A stretch of 64,000 bases of DNA. Origin: Woeseiaceae bacterium (GTDB lineage Bacteria > Pseudomonadota > Gammaproteobacteria > Steroidobacterales > Woeseiaceae). Below, in pieces: positions 1-8,855 of this stretch; position 1 is the stretch's first letter; every line of letters begins with the position of its first letter. A program made the translations under genes and the position numbers. The notes under the pieces were generated by a model that saw only the letters and a list, made by a program, of their open reading frames with translations, made no database searches and was not told the origin of the DNA. The DNA is taken from contig JAJFKT010000026.1 of assembly GCA_021773075.1 (NCBI GenBank), positions 372,356-436,355 on the forward strand, given 5' to 3'.

Positions 1-2
1 AC

Positions 3-137
3 CCCCTGCTCGGTGGCAGTGACTATCAGCCGCTATGTCGCGGAATGCAAACCGCGCTGCCGCACGTTGATCACTTTCTGCCGGCGCATAACCTGGCAAG
101 CCTGGCGAACGTTGTGGACGTACTGCGGAAAACGTAA
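3..137 (+). CDS. C-terminal end of an unidentified protein (partial)
   Basis: An open frame runs in from the left edge and stops at TAA 135-137, giving 44 C-terminal residues that end in VVDVLRKT. No start codon for the gene lies inside the window. The tail is a plausible globular helix end (HNLASLANVVDVL) but I do not recognise the family. It is convergent with the molybdenum hydroxylase large subunit, whose stop codon lies only 3 bp further on, so the two genes meet tail to tail without room for a long terminator. It could also be a chance open frame, because it is short. Confidence 0.4.
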   Translation, partial: PLLGGSDYQPLCRGMQTALPHVDHFLPAHNLASLANVVDVLRKT

Positions 138-139
138 AG

Positions 140-2473
140 CTACAAAGTTCCGAGGGCTCGCAGGATTTTCTCCGGTGTAATGGGCAAATCTTTTATTCGA
201 ACGCCAATTGCGTTGTAGACCGCAGCGCCAATCGCTGCCGCGGGCACCGTCACGCATTGCTCTGAGAGACTCTTGGCACCGAACGGTCCTGATGGTTCGT
301 TGGTCTCGATAAAGATACTCTCGATTTGCCGCGGCATTTCCACAGCCGTAGGCATTTTGTAGTCAAGGAAATCGCTTGTAAGACAAGCCCCGGTATCCTC
401 GTCGAATACGAGGTCTTCCATCAACGCATAGCCGATGCCCTGTTGTATGCCGCCCTCAACCTGGCCCTCAGCCGCATTCGGGTGTATCAGCCTACCGAGG
501 TCGTGCGCATATACACAGCGCAGCACGTCAACTTTGCCGGTTTCAGTGTCGACCTCAACCTCGACGAACAACGCTGTAGCGGGTGTTGGGTTTTCCGGTG
601 GCGCAAGGCTCGATGTTCCAATGATCGTACCTTTGTGTTGCGGCGGCGATGAGGGCGCCGGACCTTCCTCGGTAACCACTATGAAGGGTGACTCGGCAAC
701 CTTGACAATATCGCCAACAGGCATAGACGTATCTGGCGAGCCTTTGACCGACACTATTCCGTTAGCGACCTCGAGGTCATCCGGATTCGCCTCCATCATG
801 TCGGCGGCGATTTCCAGGAGCCGCTTTTTCGCTTCGGCGGCCGCGGCTGTCACGGCAAGTCCAGACGAATATGTACCGCGGCTGGCATGCGTCGGCGCAT
901 CGAATGGCACAGTATCGGTATCTGCATAGGACATACGTACGCTGTTCGCTTCGAGGCCAAGTTCTGCGGCCACCATCTGACATAGAACCGTGTTTTGTCC
1001 CGAGCCCAAATCCACGGTTCCCGACGCAAGATCGGCCGTTCCATCGACGTTGAGTTTAACAATCGCGCCAGTGTGCTCAAGAATGTCTGGGAAGCCCATG
1101 CAACCGCTGACCCAAATGCCCTGGGTACCGATTCCAATGCCACGTTTCTTGATACCGGTTCCGCTACCGGCAGGCTTTCGGTCGCTCCAGCCGATGCGCT
1201 CGGCACCCTTGTCCATCGCCTCTTCGTATCCGTAGCTATTGAGTGACCAGGCCGGATTGAACGGATGCGGGTCGCCTTTCTGATAGGCATTCTTACGCCG
1301 GAACTCAATGGGATCGAGCTTGAGCTCTTCGCATATTTCGTCAATTTGCGATTCCACCGCGAAACAACCCTGCGGACAGCCGTAGCCGCGAAAGCCGCCG
1401 CCGATCATGTTGTTGGTGTAAACCGTGAAGCCTTCCCACCTTTTATTTTCGCACTTGTACGGAAACGTAACACCGAAGAGACCGTGCACTACAATAACCT
1501 CGGCACCATGAGTTGCATGCGCGCCTGTATCGAGAATGCTCTTTGCCTCGCGCGCAGTAATAGTGCCGTCACTCTTTACGCCGGTCTTCAGATAAACCTT
1601 GATCGGGTGACGCGCGGTCGTGATGAAATCCTCATAGCGGCTTTGCTCAATTCGTACTGGCCGGCCGGTTCTCTCGCTTAAGATCGCGGCGATTGGCTCG
1701 ATATAACCGAGGTCCAACTTGCCGCCAAAACCGCCGCCTATGTAAGGTGGCTTAATGACCGTAATGCGACTTTCCGGAATTTCCAGTGCATACGCCAGCT
1801 TCTCGCGCAGGCCGAAAATGTGCTGCATGGAGCATTGCACCGTAAAATGTCCCTGTTTGTCGCAATCCACCAGGCAAACCCTGGGCTCCATGTAACAGGT
1901 ATGCACGCGTTGGGTCTGATATACCCCCTCGAAAATGTGGTCGGCTTCTGCGAACCCGGCTTCCACGTCGCCGAACTCGAAAACGGGATTCTTGGCAACA
2001 TTGTTCGGTGAAGATTCGTGCAGTTGCGGCGCGCCTTCCTGCATTGCCTCTTCCGGGTCGAAGACCGTGGGCAATTCCTCATAATCGACATCGATCAATT
2101 CAAGAGCCTTCTCGGCTATCGCCTCGCTGCTGGCCGCAACGGCTGCAACTGGCTGCCCGGCGTAGCGAACCCGGTCGCTGAGAATCACGAGGTCCCGCAC
2201 GAGGCTCTTTGCCTCCGTTGGGCAGAAGAAGACCGGGCTATAGGGTCGTTGCGGTACGTCTTTAGCGGTAAGTACAGCTTTTACACCTGGCAATTTTTCG
2301 GCTTCGCTCGTATCAATGCCGATGACGCGTGCGTGAGCATACGGGCTGCGCAATAGTTTTGCGTGCAGCATGCCAGGTAAGCTGGCATTGACCGGATAGC
2401 CTTTGCCGCCGGTAACTTTGTCGTGAGCGTCTGGCCGAACAACGCTTTGTCCAATGATGTCTGCAACGGTCAT
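140..2473 (-). CDS. Molybdenum hydroxylase large subunit (xanthine dehydrogenase family, Mo-cofactor binding)
   Basis: The 777-residue product has the two-domain layout of xanthine dehydrogenase/CO dehydrogenase large subunits: an N-terminal hammerhead domain (RSPYAHARV near residue 42) and the molybdopterin-binding domain (YIGGGFGGK at 244, FRGYGCPQG at 361, the conserved Glu in GAKSLSEQ near the C-terminus). The active-site loop is not the AYxCSFR of true form I CO dehydrogenase, so an organic substrate (aldehyde, aromatic acyl-CoA or N-heterocycle) is more likely than CO. ATG at 2473 is chosen because AAAGGA sits just upstream and the hammerhead homology begins there; a longer frame reaches 2557. 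It is the last gene of the minus-strand FAD/FeS/Mo trio, in which the order is medium, small, large subunit. It acts in the cytoplasm. The substrate is unknown. Confidence 0.9.
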   Translation of the reverse strand: MTVADIIGQSVVRPDAHDKVTGGKGYPVNASLPGMLHAKLLRSPYAHARVIGIDTSEAEKLPGVKAVLTAKDVPQRPYSPVFFCPTEAKSLVRDLVILSDRVRYAGQPVAAVAASSEAIAEKALELIDVDYEELPTVFDPEEAMQEGAPQLHESSPNNVAKNPVFEFGDVEAGFAEADHIFEGVYQTQRVHTCYMEPRVCLVDCDKQGHFTVQCSMQHIFGLREKLAYALEIPESRITVIKPPYIGGGFGGKLDLGYIEPIAAILSERTGRPVRIEQSRYEDFITTARHPIKVYLKTGVKSDGTITAREAKSILDTGAHATHGAEVIVVHGLFGVTFPYKCENKRWEGFTVYTNNMIGGGFRGYGCPQGCFAVESQIDEICEELKLDPIEFRRKNAYQKGDPHPFNPAWSLNSYGYEEAMDKGAERIGWSDRKPAGSGTGIKKRGIGIGTQGIWVSGCMGFPDILEHTGAIVKLNVDGTADLASGTVDLGSGQNTVLCQMVAAELGLEANSVRMSYADTDTVPFDAPTHASRGTYSSGLAVTAAAAEAKKRLLEIAADMMEANPDDLEVANGIVSVKGSPDTSMPVGDIVKVAESPFIVVTEEGPAPSSPPQHKGTIIGTSSLAPPENPTPATALFVEVEVDTETGKVDVLRCVYAHDLGRLIHPNAAEGQVEGGIQQGIGYALMEDLVFDEDTGACLTSDFLDYKMPTAVEMPRQIESIFIETNEPSGPFGAKSLSEQCVTVPAAAIGAAVYNAIGVRIKDLPITPEKILRALGTL

Positions 2474-2496
2474 GAGCGGGTCCTTTATTCTGTGCG

Positions 2497-2958
2497 TCAG
2501 CGATTTGCTGCCAGTTTGATGGCGTCGACAATTTTGGCGTACCCCGTGCATCGGCACAGGTTTCCGGCAATGGCGTGACGTATTTGCTCCTCGTCGGGAT
2601 TTGGTTCCTCATCCAGCAACTGTCTGGCGGCCATAATCATGCCGCAGGTACAGAAGCCGCATTGCACCGCACCCGCCTCGATGAACGCGTCTTGCAGTGG
2701 GTCAAGTTCGCCATCGCTGCCAAGGCCCTCAATGGTAGTGATGTTGTTGCCCTGGACTGACATTGCGTAGACAACGCAGGCGTAGACGGCTTTGCCATCC
2801 ATGTGAACCGTGCAACAGCCGCAGGCGCTGGTGTCACAGCCTCGCTTTGTTCCAAGCAGTCCCAGTTCATCGCGCAGCACTTTTAACAAGCTTGTATCGG
2901 GCGAAATTGCAAGCTCATGTTGCTCGCCATTTACATTGAGTGTGACCATCTGTTTCAT
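2497..2958 (-). CDS. Molybdenum hydroxylase small subunit with two [2Fe-2S] clusters
   Basis: The 153-residue protein shows the full small-subunit pattern. A plant-ferredoxin-like N-terminal cluster site is CDTSACGCC followed by a fourth Cys in the VYAC segment. A second C-terminal helical cluster site uses CGFCTCGM and NLCRCTGY. It passes electrons from the Mo site to the FAD subunit. Length and cysteine spacing match CoxS/XdhB-type proteins. It lies 13 bp downstream of the FAD subunit gene and 23 bp upstream of the Mo subunit gene, so one operon is likely. A GGAG lies about 9 bp before ATG 2958. In the CGFCTCGM motif the usual Pro of CGFCTPGM is replaced by Cys, a small departure next to a cluster ligand. 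Confidence 0.93.
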   Translation of the reverse strand: MKQMVTLNVNGEQHELAISPDTSLLKVLRDELGLLGTKRGCDTSACGCCTVHMDGKAVYACVVYAMSVQGNNITTIEGLGSDGELDPLQDAFIEAGAVQCGFCTCGMIMAARQLLDEEPNPDEEQIRHAIAGNLCRCTGYAKIVDAIKLAANR

Positions 2959-2971
2959 TCTGTTGGCTCCA

Positions 2972-3844
2972 TCAGGCTAGCCGCTCTAAAGCCCGTTGCA
3001 ATGCTCGTTTTGTGTAGACCCTGCCGATAGTTGCTCGATACTCAGCGGAGCAGCGGTGATCAGATATCGGGCTGATGTCGGACGCGATCGCATCGGCTGC
3101 CCGTTGAAAAAGATCGTCATTGGCCAGTTCGCCGTTCAACACGAATTCCGCCGCCGATGAACGCTTAAAGGTATCGTTCAGTCCGCCACCTAAAACGACA
3201 CGTGCATCGCTAATCTTGTTCTTTCTGCCGAGCGTGATGCGGACAGCAACGCCGACCAACGCCAGATCATTGGCGTTGGTCTCGAGTTTCAGATAGGCGC
3301 TGGCTGAGCGGTCGTCCTGCTGTGGTATGAAAAGACTGCTTATGTATTCATTCTGCTCGAGCGAGTTCTCGAACATGCCCGCGTAGATATCGTCGATGGG
3401 TATCTCTCGGTTTCCGCCGGGTCCCGCTACGGCCACTGTTGAGTCCAGCGCCTGGAATGCCGCCGGTACGTCGAAAAATGGGCAGGCCGCCGCGATCGAT
3501 CCGCCTACAGTGGCCAGATTCTTTATTTGCGCAGGCGGATAGGCGAGCGCATCGTAAAGTGCCCCGAATGCCGGCGTGTCGATGCCTGGCAGGTGCTCGA
3601 GACTGGCAAAATTCGATGTAGCGCCAACTCGAATACCCTTTTTTTCCGACTGAATGGTATTCAGCCCAAGACTACGCAGGTCGATCAGGGCTTCAGTACC
3701 GGACAGAAAACCACGTGCCTCGAGTCCGTGAATGAACGTTCCGCCAGCGACAAGCAGCGCGCTGTCGCCGTACTTGTCCAGCAGATTTTGCACATCGCCA
3801 CCGGATTCCGGTAGACAAAACTCCTTTAGCTCCGGCAGTGCCAT
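2972..3844 (-). CDS. Molybdenum hydroxylase medium subunit (FAD-binding)
   Basis: The 290-residue product belongs to the CoxM/XdhA FAD-binding family. Visible FAD contacts are AGGTFIHG near residue 33 and TVGGSIAAACPFFDVPAA near 113, followed by a C-terminal CoxM-type domain. It would carry electrons from the [2Fe-2S] subunit to an acceptor. It is the first gene of the minus-strand trio, with AGGAGA correctly spaced before ATG 3844. It diverges from the CoxG-like gene across a 185-bp gap that must hold both promoters; a GCCGGG/CCCGGC hairpin lies near 3875-3892 in the leader. No Cys-rich or transmembrane segments are present, consistent with a cytoplasmic soluble complex. Confidence 0.9.
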   Translation of the reverse strand: MALPELKEFCLPESGGDVQNLLDKYGDSALLVAGGTFIHGLEARGFLSGTEALIDLRSLGLNTIQSEKKGIRVGATSNFASLEHLPGIDTPAFGALYDALAYPPAQIKNLATVGGSIAAACPFFDVPAAFQALDSTVAVAGPGGNREIPIDDIYAGMFENSLEQNEYISSLFIPQQDDRSASAYLKLETNANDLALVGVAVRITLGRKNKISDARVVLGGGLNDTFKRSSAAEFVLNGELANDDLFQRAADAIASDISPISDHRCSAEYRATIGRVYTKRALQRALERLA

Positions 3845-4029
3845 TGTTCGATCTCCTGTACACGAATGAATCGAATGCCGGGTGACCCCGGCAGCGAGAA
3901 ATTATAGTGAGCTGATCTCCTCGTATCCACATATTGGCATGCATCCGGGGCCATAAGGGCACTGTGCGCACAATTGCCTGCGTTGCCTGCATAGTCCCCG
4001 TATCACTGCTCTTCTATAGTGGCGTCGAA

Positions 4030-4575
4030 ATGGATATTGAAAAAGAATTTCGTGTTGCGGCACCGCAAGCTGAGGTTTGGGAGTTCATTACGTCGGCGGA
4101 AAAGATCGCGACGTGTATTCCTGGCATTGAAAGCGTTGAAATTCGGAGCCCGGGCAAGTTCACCGGTGTCATGACGATCAAAGTCGGTCCGATCAAAACG
4201 TCAGTGAAGGCCGATGTTGACGAGCTTGAACAGAAGTCGCCGAAATATGCGGCTTACTCGATCAAGGGCGAAGAGGGCGGTCGCGCCAGTCGCATGAAGG
4301 CCGACGCGAAACTGTACCTCGCAGAAGTGGCGGCGGATCAAACCGACGTCAGGTTTACATCGCATGTCGTAATCGTTGGCCGCCTGGGAAAATTTGCAGG
4401 TGGCGTAATGAACAAGCTGGCAGATTCCATTGCCGAGCAATTCATCACTGCGTTCCGCTTGCAACTGGAGCCCCAGCCCGAGGTGCCTGTTGCAGCGGTC
4501 AGGCAGGGTTTCTGGGCGAGAATTGCGGGCTTTCTGCGGCGTTTGCTTGGTGGTACGAAAAGGTCCGAAGGTTGA
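4030..4575 (+). CDS. CoxG-like SRPBCC protein (CO dehydrogenase subunit G family)
   Basis: The first 150 residues form an SRPBCC-type domain of the CoxG family (MDIEKEFRVAAPQAEVWEF at the start; VGPIKTSVKADV). The last 20 residues are basic and hydrophobic (GFWARIAGFLRRLLGG), like the membrane-tethering tail of CoxG proteins. CoxG is known to recruit Mo hydroxylases to the membrane and to bind quinone, and its position divergent from the Mo hydroxylase trio fits that role here. ATG 4030 begins the conserved domain; an upstream in-frame ATG at 3934 would add a hydrophobic extension with no family match, so I reject it. No strong Shine-Dalgarno sequence is visible at 4030. Confidence 0.85.
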   Translation: MDIEKEFRVAAPQAEVWEFITSAEKIATCIPGIESVEIRSPGKFTGVMTIKVGPIKTSVKADVDELEQKSPKYAAYSIKGEEGGRASRMKADAKLYLAEVAADQTDVRFTSHVVIVGRLGKFAGGVMNKLADSIAEQFITAFRLQLEPQPEVPVAAVRQGFWARIAGFLRRLLGGTKRSEG

Positions 4576-4713
4576 GGCTTCCGGGCTACCTTGCCAGTCA
4601 ATGAATAGCGCACTGCCGGACAAGACACCTTATCCGCGGTCTCCTACCATCATTGGTCAAGATGGCAGGGCCTCGGCGGGCCTTCTCGCCTGTCGCCGAC
4701 AGAGAATAGGAAC

Positions 4714-5913
4714 ATGAGCAATATTCCGAGAGACCAGATCTGGACAAGTCCGTTAAATGACATGGAGGCTGTGCAGGCGGGTTTTGACCGCACCAAAACG
4801 ATTCGTTTTTACGATACGACGCTGCGCGATGGTGAGCAGTCGGTCGGCGTATGTTTCTCGCCGGATGAAAAATTTGCGATAGCGCAAAAATTGGCAGATC
4901 TCGGCGTCGGGAGAATTGAGTCAGGCTTTCCGCGAGTCTCCGTCGAAGATACCGAAGCTGTCGAACGAATTCTTGCCGCGGATTTAAGCTCCGAGATATG
5001 GGGATTCGCTCGCTGTGTCCAGGCCGACATCGACGCGCACATAGAACTGGGTACTGAATACACGCTGATCGAAATCTCCACCAGCGACGTCAAAATGCAG
5101 GCCTACGGATTTACGCGTGAAAAGGTCTTCGAACGTGTGACGGGATCGGTCAAACATGCCAAAGACAACGGCATCAAGCGTGTGAACTTTTTTGCGGTCG
5201 ATAGCACCCGAAGCGATTTGTCGTTTCTGCGCGATGTTTACAGCGCTGCACTGGAATCCGGCGCCGACGAAATCTCGGTTGTGGATACGATCGGTGCGTG
5301 CGCGCCCGAGACTGTCGAGTACCTGGTTGGCGAGGTTAGGTCCTGGGTAGGCGATTCCGTTCCGCTTCACTGGCACGGCCACAATGATTTCGGTCTTGCG
5401 ACAGCGGCTGCGATCGCTGCGGTACGCGGCGGTGCGGATTGGATTCAGGGCACAATCAATGGCATGGGCGAGCGCGCCGGCAACGCCGATATTTGTGAAG
5501 TCGGGTTAGCGCTGCAGTGTCTTTACAAGGTTCCAGTCGAGCTCGATCTGAGCAAAGCTCGCGAAGTATCGAGGCTCGTTCAGTCTTCCGGCAACTACAC
5601 AGTCGATGGCTGGAAACCGGTTGTTGGTGAGTTTCTGTACACGCGTGAGAGCGGTGCAGTCGCGAATCAATTTCATATTCCGGAGGCCATTGAACCATAC
5701 TCGGCAGATATCGTTTCGGCCGAGCGAAAAATCGTACTGGGCAAGAAGAGCGGCCTTTCCAGCATCAAATTGAAATTAGAAGAGCTGGGACTGGATGCAC
5801 CGGCTGACAGTTATGGCGAAATTCTGAGCGAGGTCAAGTCGCAGGCAACCGCGGCAAAACGTTTGATGACTGACGACGAGTTTCGCAGTGTCGTGTCGCA
5901 TACACTCGAATAA
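4714..5913 (+). CDS. Isopropylmalate/homocitrate synthase-like enzyme (DRE-TIM, HMGL-like)
   Basis: A TIM-barrel acyltransferase of 399 residues. It carries DTTLRDGEQ at residues 34-42, including the catalytic Arg and metal Asp, the metal-binding HWHGHNDFG, and NGMGERAGNAD. The C-terminus (GKKSGLSSIKLKLEELG) resembles the short NifV/homocitrate-synthase type and lacks the LeuA regulatory domain. The expected chemistry is condensation of acetyl-CoA with a 2-oxo acid. No leu or lys biosynthetic genes are nearby; it stands in a same-strand run with F420-type redox genes and a molybdenum complex, so it is more likely catabolic or cofactor-related than leucine biosynthesis. The actual 2-oxo acid cannot be told from sequence. 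Confidence 0.8.
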   Translation: MSNIPRDQIWTSPLNDMEAVQAGFDRTKTIRFYDTTLRDGEQSVGVCFSPDEKFAIAQKLADLGVGRIESGFPRVSVEDTEAVERILAADLSSEIWGFARCVQADIDAHIELGTEYTLIEISTSDVKMQAYGFTREKVFERVTGSVKHAKDNGIKRVNFFAVDSTRSDLSFLRDVYSAALESGADEISVVDTIGACAPETVEYLVGEVRSWVGDSVPLHWHGHNDFGLATAAAIAAVRGGADWIQGTINGMGERAGNADICEVGLALQCLYKVPVELDLSKAREVSRLVQSSGNYTVDGWKPVVGEFLYTRESGAVANQFHIPEAIEPYSADIVSAERKIVLGKKSGLSSIKLKLEELGLDAPADSYGEILSEVKSQATAAKRLMTDDEFRSVVSHTLE

Positions 5914-5963
5914 ATATTAGCAGCCTGCGGCGTCAGGCAGCATCGAATACCGGGAGAATTACC

Positions 5964-7061
5964 GTGAGTGAAGTAAACGTTGGCGTACTTTTCAAATCGT
6001 ACGAACCTATGAAGGCTATTCAGGCCTACGCGAAGCAGACAGAAGAATCCGGTTTTAGCGGCGGCTTTTGGATCGCGGAGGCCTATCACTGGTTTCGCCA
6101 GTACGGTCTCGAGGGGCGCGGCTGTTTTGCAACGCTTGCTGCGGCCGCGATGGCGACAAAGAACATCCCAATAGGCCTTGGAATTACGTCTCCCTACATG
6201 CGCCACCCGACGATGCAGGCCTCTGAGGCGGCCGCGATTGACGAACTGTCCGAGGGTCGATTCATCATGGGGCTTGGCGTTGGCATGGTCGGTATTCAGT
6301 ACCTCGAGTACGACATCGAAAAAATGAGACCGGTTAAAGTGCACCACGAATCGATGGAGATTATGCGGCGTGTTTTCTCGGGTGAACAATATGACTACAA
6401 GGGCGATTTGTTTGAGTCGACGATGCCCGCCTACGATCGTGCAGGCGACGGACTAAGGACCGACATTCCGATCTACGTTGGCGCGACCGGACCTTTCATG
6501 CAACGTCTCGCTGGTCGCGAAAGCGACGGTATGTTGCTTGCTGGCCTGACATCACCGGCATGGGTGCGTACGGCACGCAAGAATATGACATTGGGCGCCG
6601 AAAAAGCGGGCCGCAGTCTGCCCGATGATTTTCCGGTTGGGGGCGTTATCCTCGCCGCATGTTCAAAGGACGGTGCGAAGGCCAAAAAATGGACGGCACG
6701 CAACACAGGTACTTACATAGTCAACAAGATCAAAAACATCAAGAACGATCAGATACTTGCAGGTTCCGGTCTTCCGGACTCGGCTTGGGAGCCGTTTCGC
6801 AAGGCCATTGAGGATGGTACCGACGACAACGTTGCACACTTCGTGACGGATGAGATGCAGCGCCGATTCACGGTAATTACGGGTACGCCCGACGAGTGCC
6901 TGGAGGTCACCCAGGAACTGATCGACAACGGACTCAACCTGCCGCTGCTCGAAGTTGTGGGCGACAGCATCGAAGAAAATCTGGAGTCTATTCGCCTATA
7001 CGGTGAAGAGGTCTTGCCAAGACTGAAACCGGCACCGGCTGAGTTGCTGGCAACTGGATGA
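5964..7061 (+). CDS. LLM-class flavin/F420-dependent oxidoreductase
   Basis: A luciferase-like TIM-barrel of 365 residues related to methylenetetrahydromethanopterin reductase (Mer) and other F420-dependent LLM enzymes. Diagnostic segments are GFWIAEAYHWF, IPIGLGITSPYMRHP (cofactor pocket), LSEGRFIMGLGVG and IPIYVGATGPFMQRLAG. The next gene starts inside its stop codon (ATGA) and encodes an NADPH:F420 oxidoreductase-like protein, which argues that the cofactor is F420 and not FMN. It lies 50 bp after the DRE-TIM enzyme and is probably cotranscribed with it. The substrate is unknown. An FMN-dependent monooxygenase of the same fold is the main alternative. Confidence 0.8.
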   Translation: MSEVNVGVLFKSYEPMKAIQAYAKQTEESGFSGGFWIAEAYHWFRQYGLEGRGCFATLAAAAMATKNIPIGLGITSPYMRHPTMQASEAAAIDELSEGRFIMGLGVGMVGIQYLEYDIEKMRPVKVHHESMEIMRRVFSGEQYDYKGDLFESTMPAYDRAGDGLRTDIPIYVGATGPFMQRLAGRESDGMLLAGLTSPAWVRTARKNMTLGAEKAGRSLPDDFPVGGVILAACSKDGAKAKKWTARNTGTYIVNKIKNIKNDQILAGSGLPDSAWEPFRKAIEDGTDDNVAHFVTDEMQRRFTVITGTPDECLEVTQELIDNGLNLPLLEVVGDSIEENLESIRLYGEEVLPRLKPAPAELLATG

Positions 7062-7732
7062 GTGATAAACCCAGAATTGCAGTATTGGGTGGCACCGGAG
7101 ATTTGGGTGGCGGCCTCGCATGGCAACTTGTCCGCACCGGCTACCCGATCATCATCGGGTCGCGAGGTGTTGAAAAAGCCGAGCGGGCAGCAAGTGAGCT
7201 GTCCGCGCGCGCAGGCAGCGGCGCCATGGTTATCGGACTAGCGAATCCCGATGCCGCCGCGTCAGCGGAGCTGGTAATCCTGACTGTGCCTTTTTCGAGC
7301 CACAAGCCGACACTTCAGTCCGTACGTGGCGCTGTGCAGGGTAAGATTTTTGTGGATGCAACAGTTCCGCTTGTACCGCCCAAAGTCATGCGAGTGCAAT
7401 TGCCCGCTGGTGGCAGCGCTGGGAAACAGGCACAGGAATTCCTGGGAGAGAATGTTCGTGTTGTTTCCGCGTTTCAAAATGTGGCGGCGGCGCATCTGAA
7501 TGCCGATGATGCGAATCTGGATGAGTGTGATGTGCTCGTTTCCGGCAATGACAAGGATGCGCGAGAAGTCGTCGTTCAAATTGCAGAGGATCTGGGAATG
7601 AAAGCCTGGCATGCAGGCCCAATCGACAACTCGGCAGTTGCTGAGGCGCTAACGTCGGTATTGATATTTATGAATAAACGTTACAAATTTCCGGGTGCCG
7701 GTATCAAAATCACGACTGGCACAGCGGCCTGA
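7058..7732 (+). CDS. npdG: NADPH:F420 oxidoreductase-like protein
   Basis: The 224-residue protein matches the NpdG/Fno family: a Rossmann start with GGTGDLGGGLAWQL, then the NADP-phosphate-binding IIIGSR, VILTVPFSSH, and a C-terminal helical part (NSAVAEALTSVLIFMN). Family members move hydride between NADPH and F420. Translation is coupled to the preceding LLM gene by a 4-bp ATGA overlap, so the two probably form a recycling pair. F420 is uncommon in Gammaproteobacteria, and no F420 biosynthesis gene (fbi/cof) is present in this window. A related NAD(P)-binding dehydrogenase of other function is possible. Confidence 0.75.
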   Translation: MSDKPRIAVLGGTGDLGGGLAWQLVRTGYPIIIGSRGVEKAERAASELSARAGSGAMVIGLANPDAAASAELVILTVPFSSHKPTLQSVRGAVQGKIFVDATVPLVPPKVMRVQLPAGGSAGKQAQEFLGENVRVVSAFQNVAAAHLNADDANLDECDVLVSGNDKDAREVVVQIAEDLGMKAWHAGPIDNSAVAEALTSVLIFMNKRYKFPGAGIKITTGTAA

Positions 7733-7753
7733 TCAGCGACCGGGGGGTAGCAA

Positions 7754-8845
7754 TTGGCAGCAACGAAGATTGAAAGTCTGGCATTGGCAAAGGCGCTTGA
7801 TACGCGAGTATCCCGCGTATTTTCTGCATGTGGCCTCTTTTTGATTCTCGCGGGCATGCTGCTCGGCGATGTCTTTGCGGTTTTTGTCTTGCATCCGAAT
7901 AACGACCGCATCGGTGCTGCCCTGTACGCGGCGGCGATGGCGATCCCCGCCGGCGATGCCGATGCGATCATGGCTTATTTCCAGTCTATTGGGGGCTTTC
8001 TGGAAAATCGCGGCACAAAGGTAGATGCACACTCACACAGTATCATTATCGGTTTTCTGGCGGTGTTGCTCGCGATCCTGCAGCCCTTGGTTGCCTGGTC
8101 AGCTAAAACGAAGTTACGAATTGCCTGGATTTTCGTTGCGTGCGCGGTCACTTTGCCAGTCGCGATTTTTGCCATTTATTACGTCGGTCTCGCCTACAGT
8201 CCTTCTGCCGTGATTGGTTGGGCAAGCATTGCGGCCGATGCAGCCGGTCTCACATTGGCACTTATCGTTGTGCTCCAGTTAATGGGCCTGTGGCGATATT
8301 GGCGGTATTGGCGTACCGGAAATGAGGTTGCTGGTTTTGAGAGACCCGATGTCCTGGATCGAGCTAGTCGTATCCTGCTGGTAGGCGGAAGCCTGTTGTT
8401 ATTGGCCGGTTTTCTTTATGGCGCAGCCTATGCCGGATATACGAAATACCTGCTGAATCCAGGTGAAGTGGAGATCCTCCGAAACATCGTGACGCACGCG
8501 GCACAAGGGCAGTCAGTCGATGCCGATTTTGGGGCGTACGGCGGCTATCTGGCATTTCGCGGCATTAGCGCCGCGGCGCATGCGCACGTCAATGCGATGG
8601 CAATTCTTTTATTGGTATTGGCGCTTGTGCAGCCCCTTTTGTTCTTGTCGGACAAATGGAAAAACCGTTGGGCGACGGTCATGGTCGTTGCTGCTACAGC
8701 ATTACCCGTCAGCATCCTTCTCGAATTCAAGTACGGACTGATTGCCGGCGCTATGGCGGATATTTCCGGATTGATCGCCATGGTCGCGTTGAGCGCCATG
8801 TTTATAGGGGTTGCGCGAAGAACCGGCGCGATGGATAACAAGTGA
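7754..8845 (+). CDS. Membrane protein with two tandem four-helix HxH modules
   Basis: The 363-residue protein is an internal duplication. Residues 18-180 and 203-355 each contain about four transmembrane helices, and each half has one His-x-His pair at the same place (DAHSHS at 91-96; AHAHVN at 275-280), followed by a hydrophobic helix and a conserved Pro (LPVAIF; LPVSIL). Between the halves is a basic loop with RYWRYWR. The next gene encodes a third copy. The HxH in a helix start recalls haem-ligating AHAHxxxxG motifs of haem-copper-oxidase-like proteins, but that is only suggestive. The start is TTG at 7754, preceded by GGGGGG; no ATG fits. It lies 21 bp after the NpdG-like gene. I do not recognise a named family. 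Confidence 0.8.
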   Translation: MAATKIESLALAKALDTRVSRVFSACGLFLILAGMLLGDVFAVFVLHPNNDRIGAALYAAAMAIPAGDADAIMAYFQSIGGFLENRGTKVDAHSHSIIIGFLAVLLAILQPLVAWSAKTKLRIAWIFVACAVTLPVAIFAIYYVGLAYSPSAVIGWASIAADAAGLTLALIVVLQLMGLWRYWRYWRTGNEVAGFERPDVLDRASRILLVGGSLLLLAGFLYGAAYAGYTKYLLNPGEVEILRNIVTHAAQGQSVDADFGAYGGYLAFRGISAAAHAHVNAMAILLLVLALVQPLLFLSDKWKNRWATVMVVAATALPVSILLEFKYGLIAGAMADISGLIAMVALSAMFIGVARRTGAMDNK

Positions 8846-8855
8846 GATTGCCGTG

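Noticed and set aside
33..257. Open frame overlapping the 3' end of the molybdenum hydroxylase gene
   Set aside because: It lies antisense or out of frame with two real genes, has no ribosome-binding site and an unnatural composition.
3934..4029. N-terminal extension of the CoxG-like protein
   Set aside because: The added 32 residues have no family match; the conserved domain begins exactly at ATG 4030.
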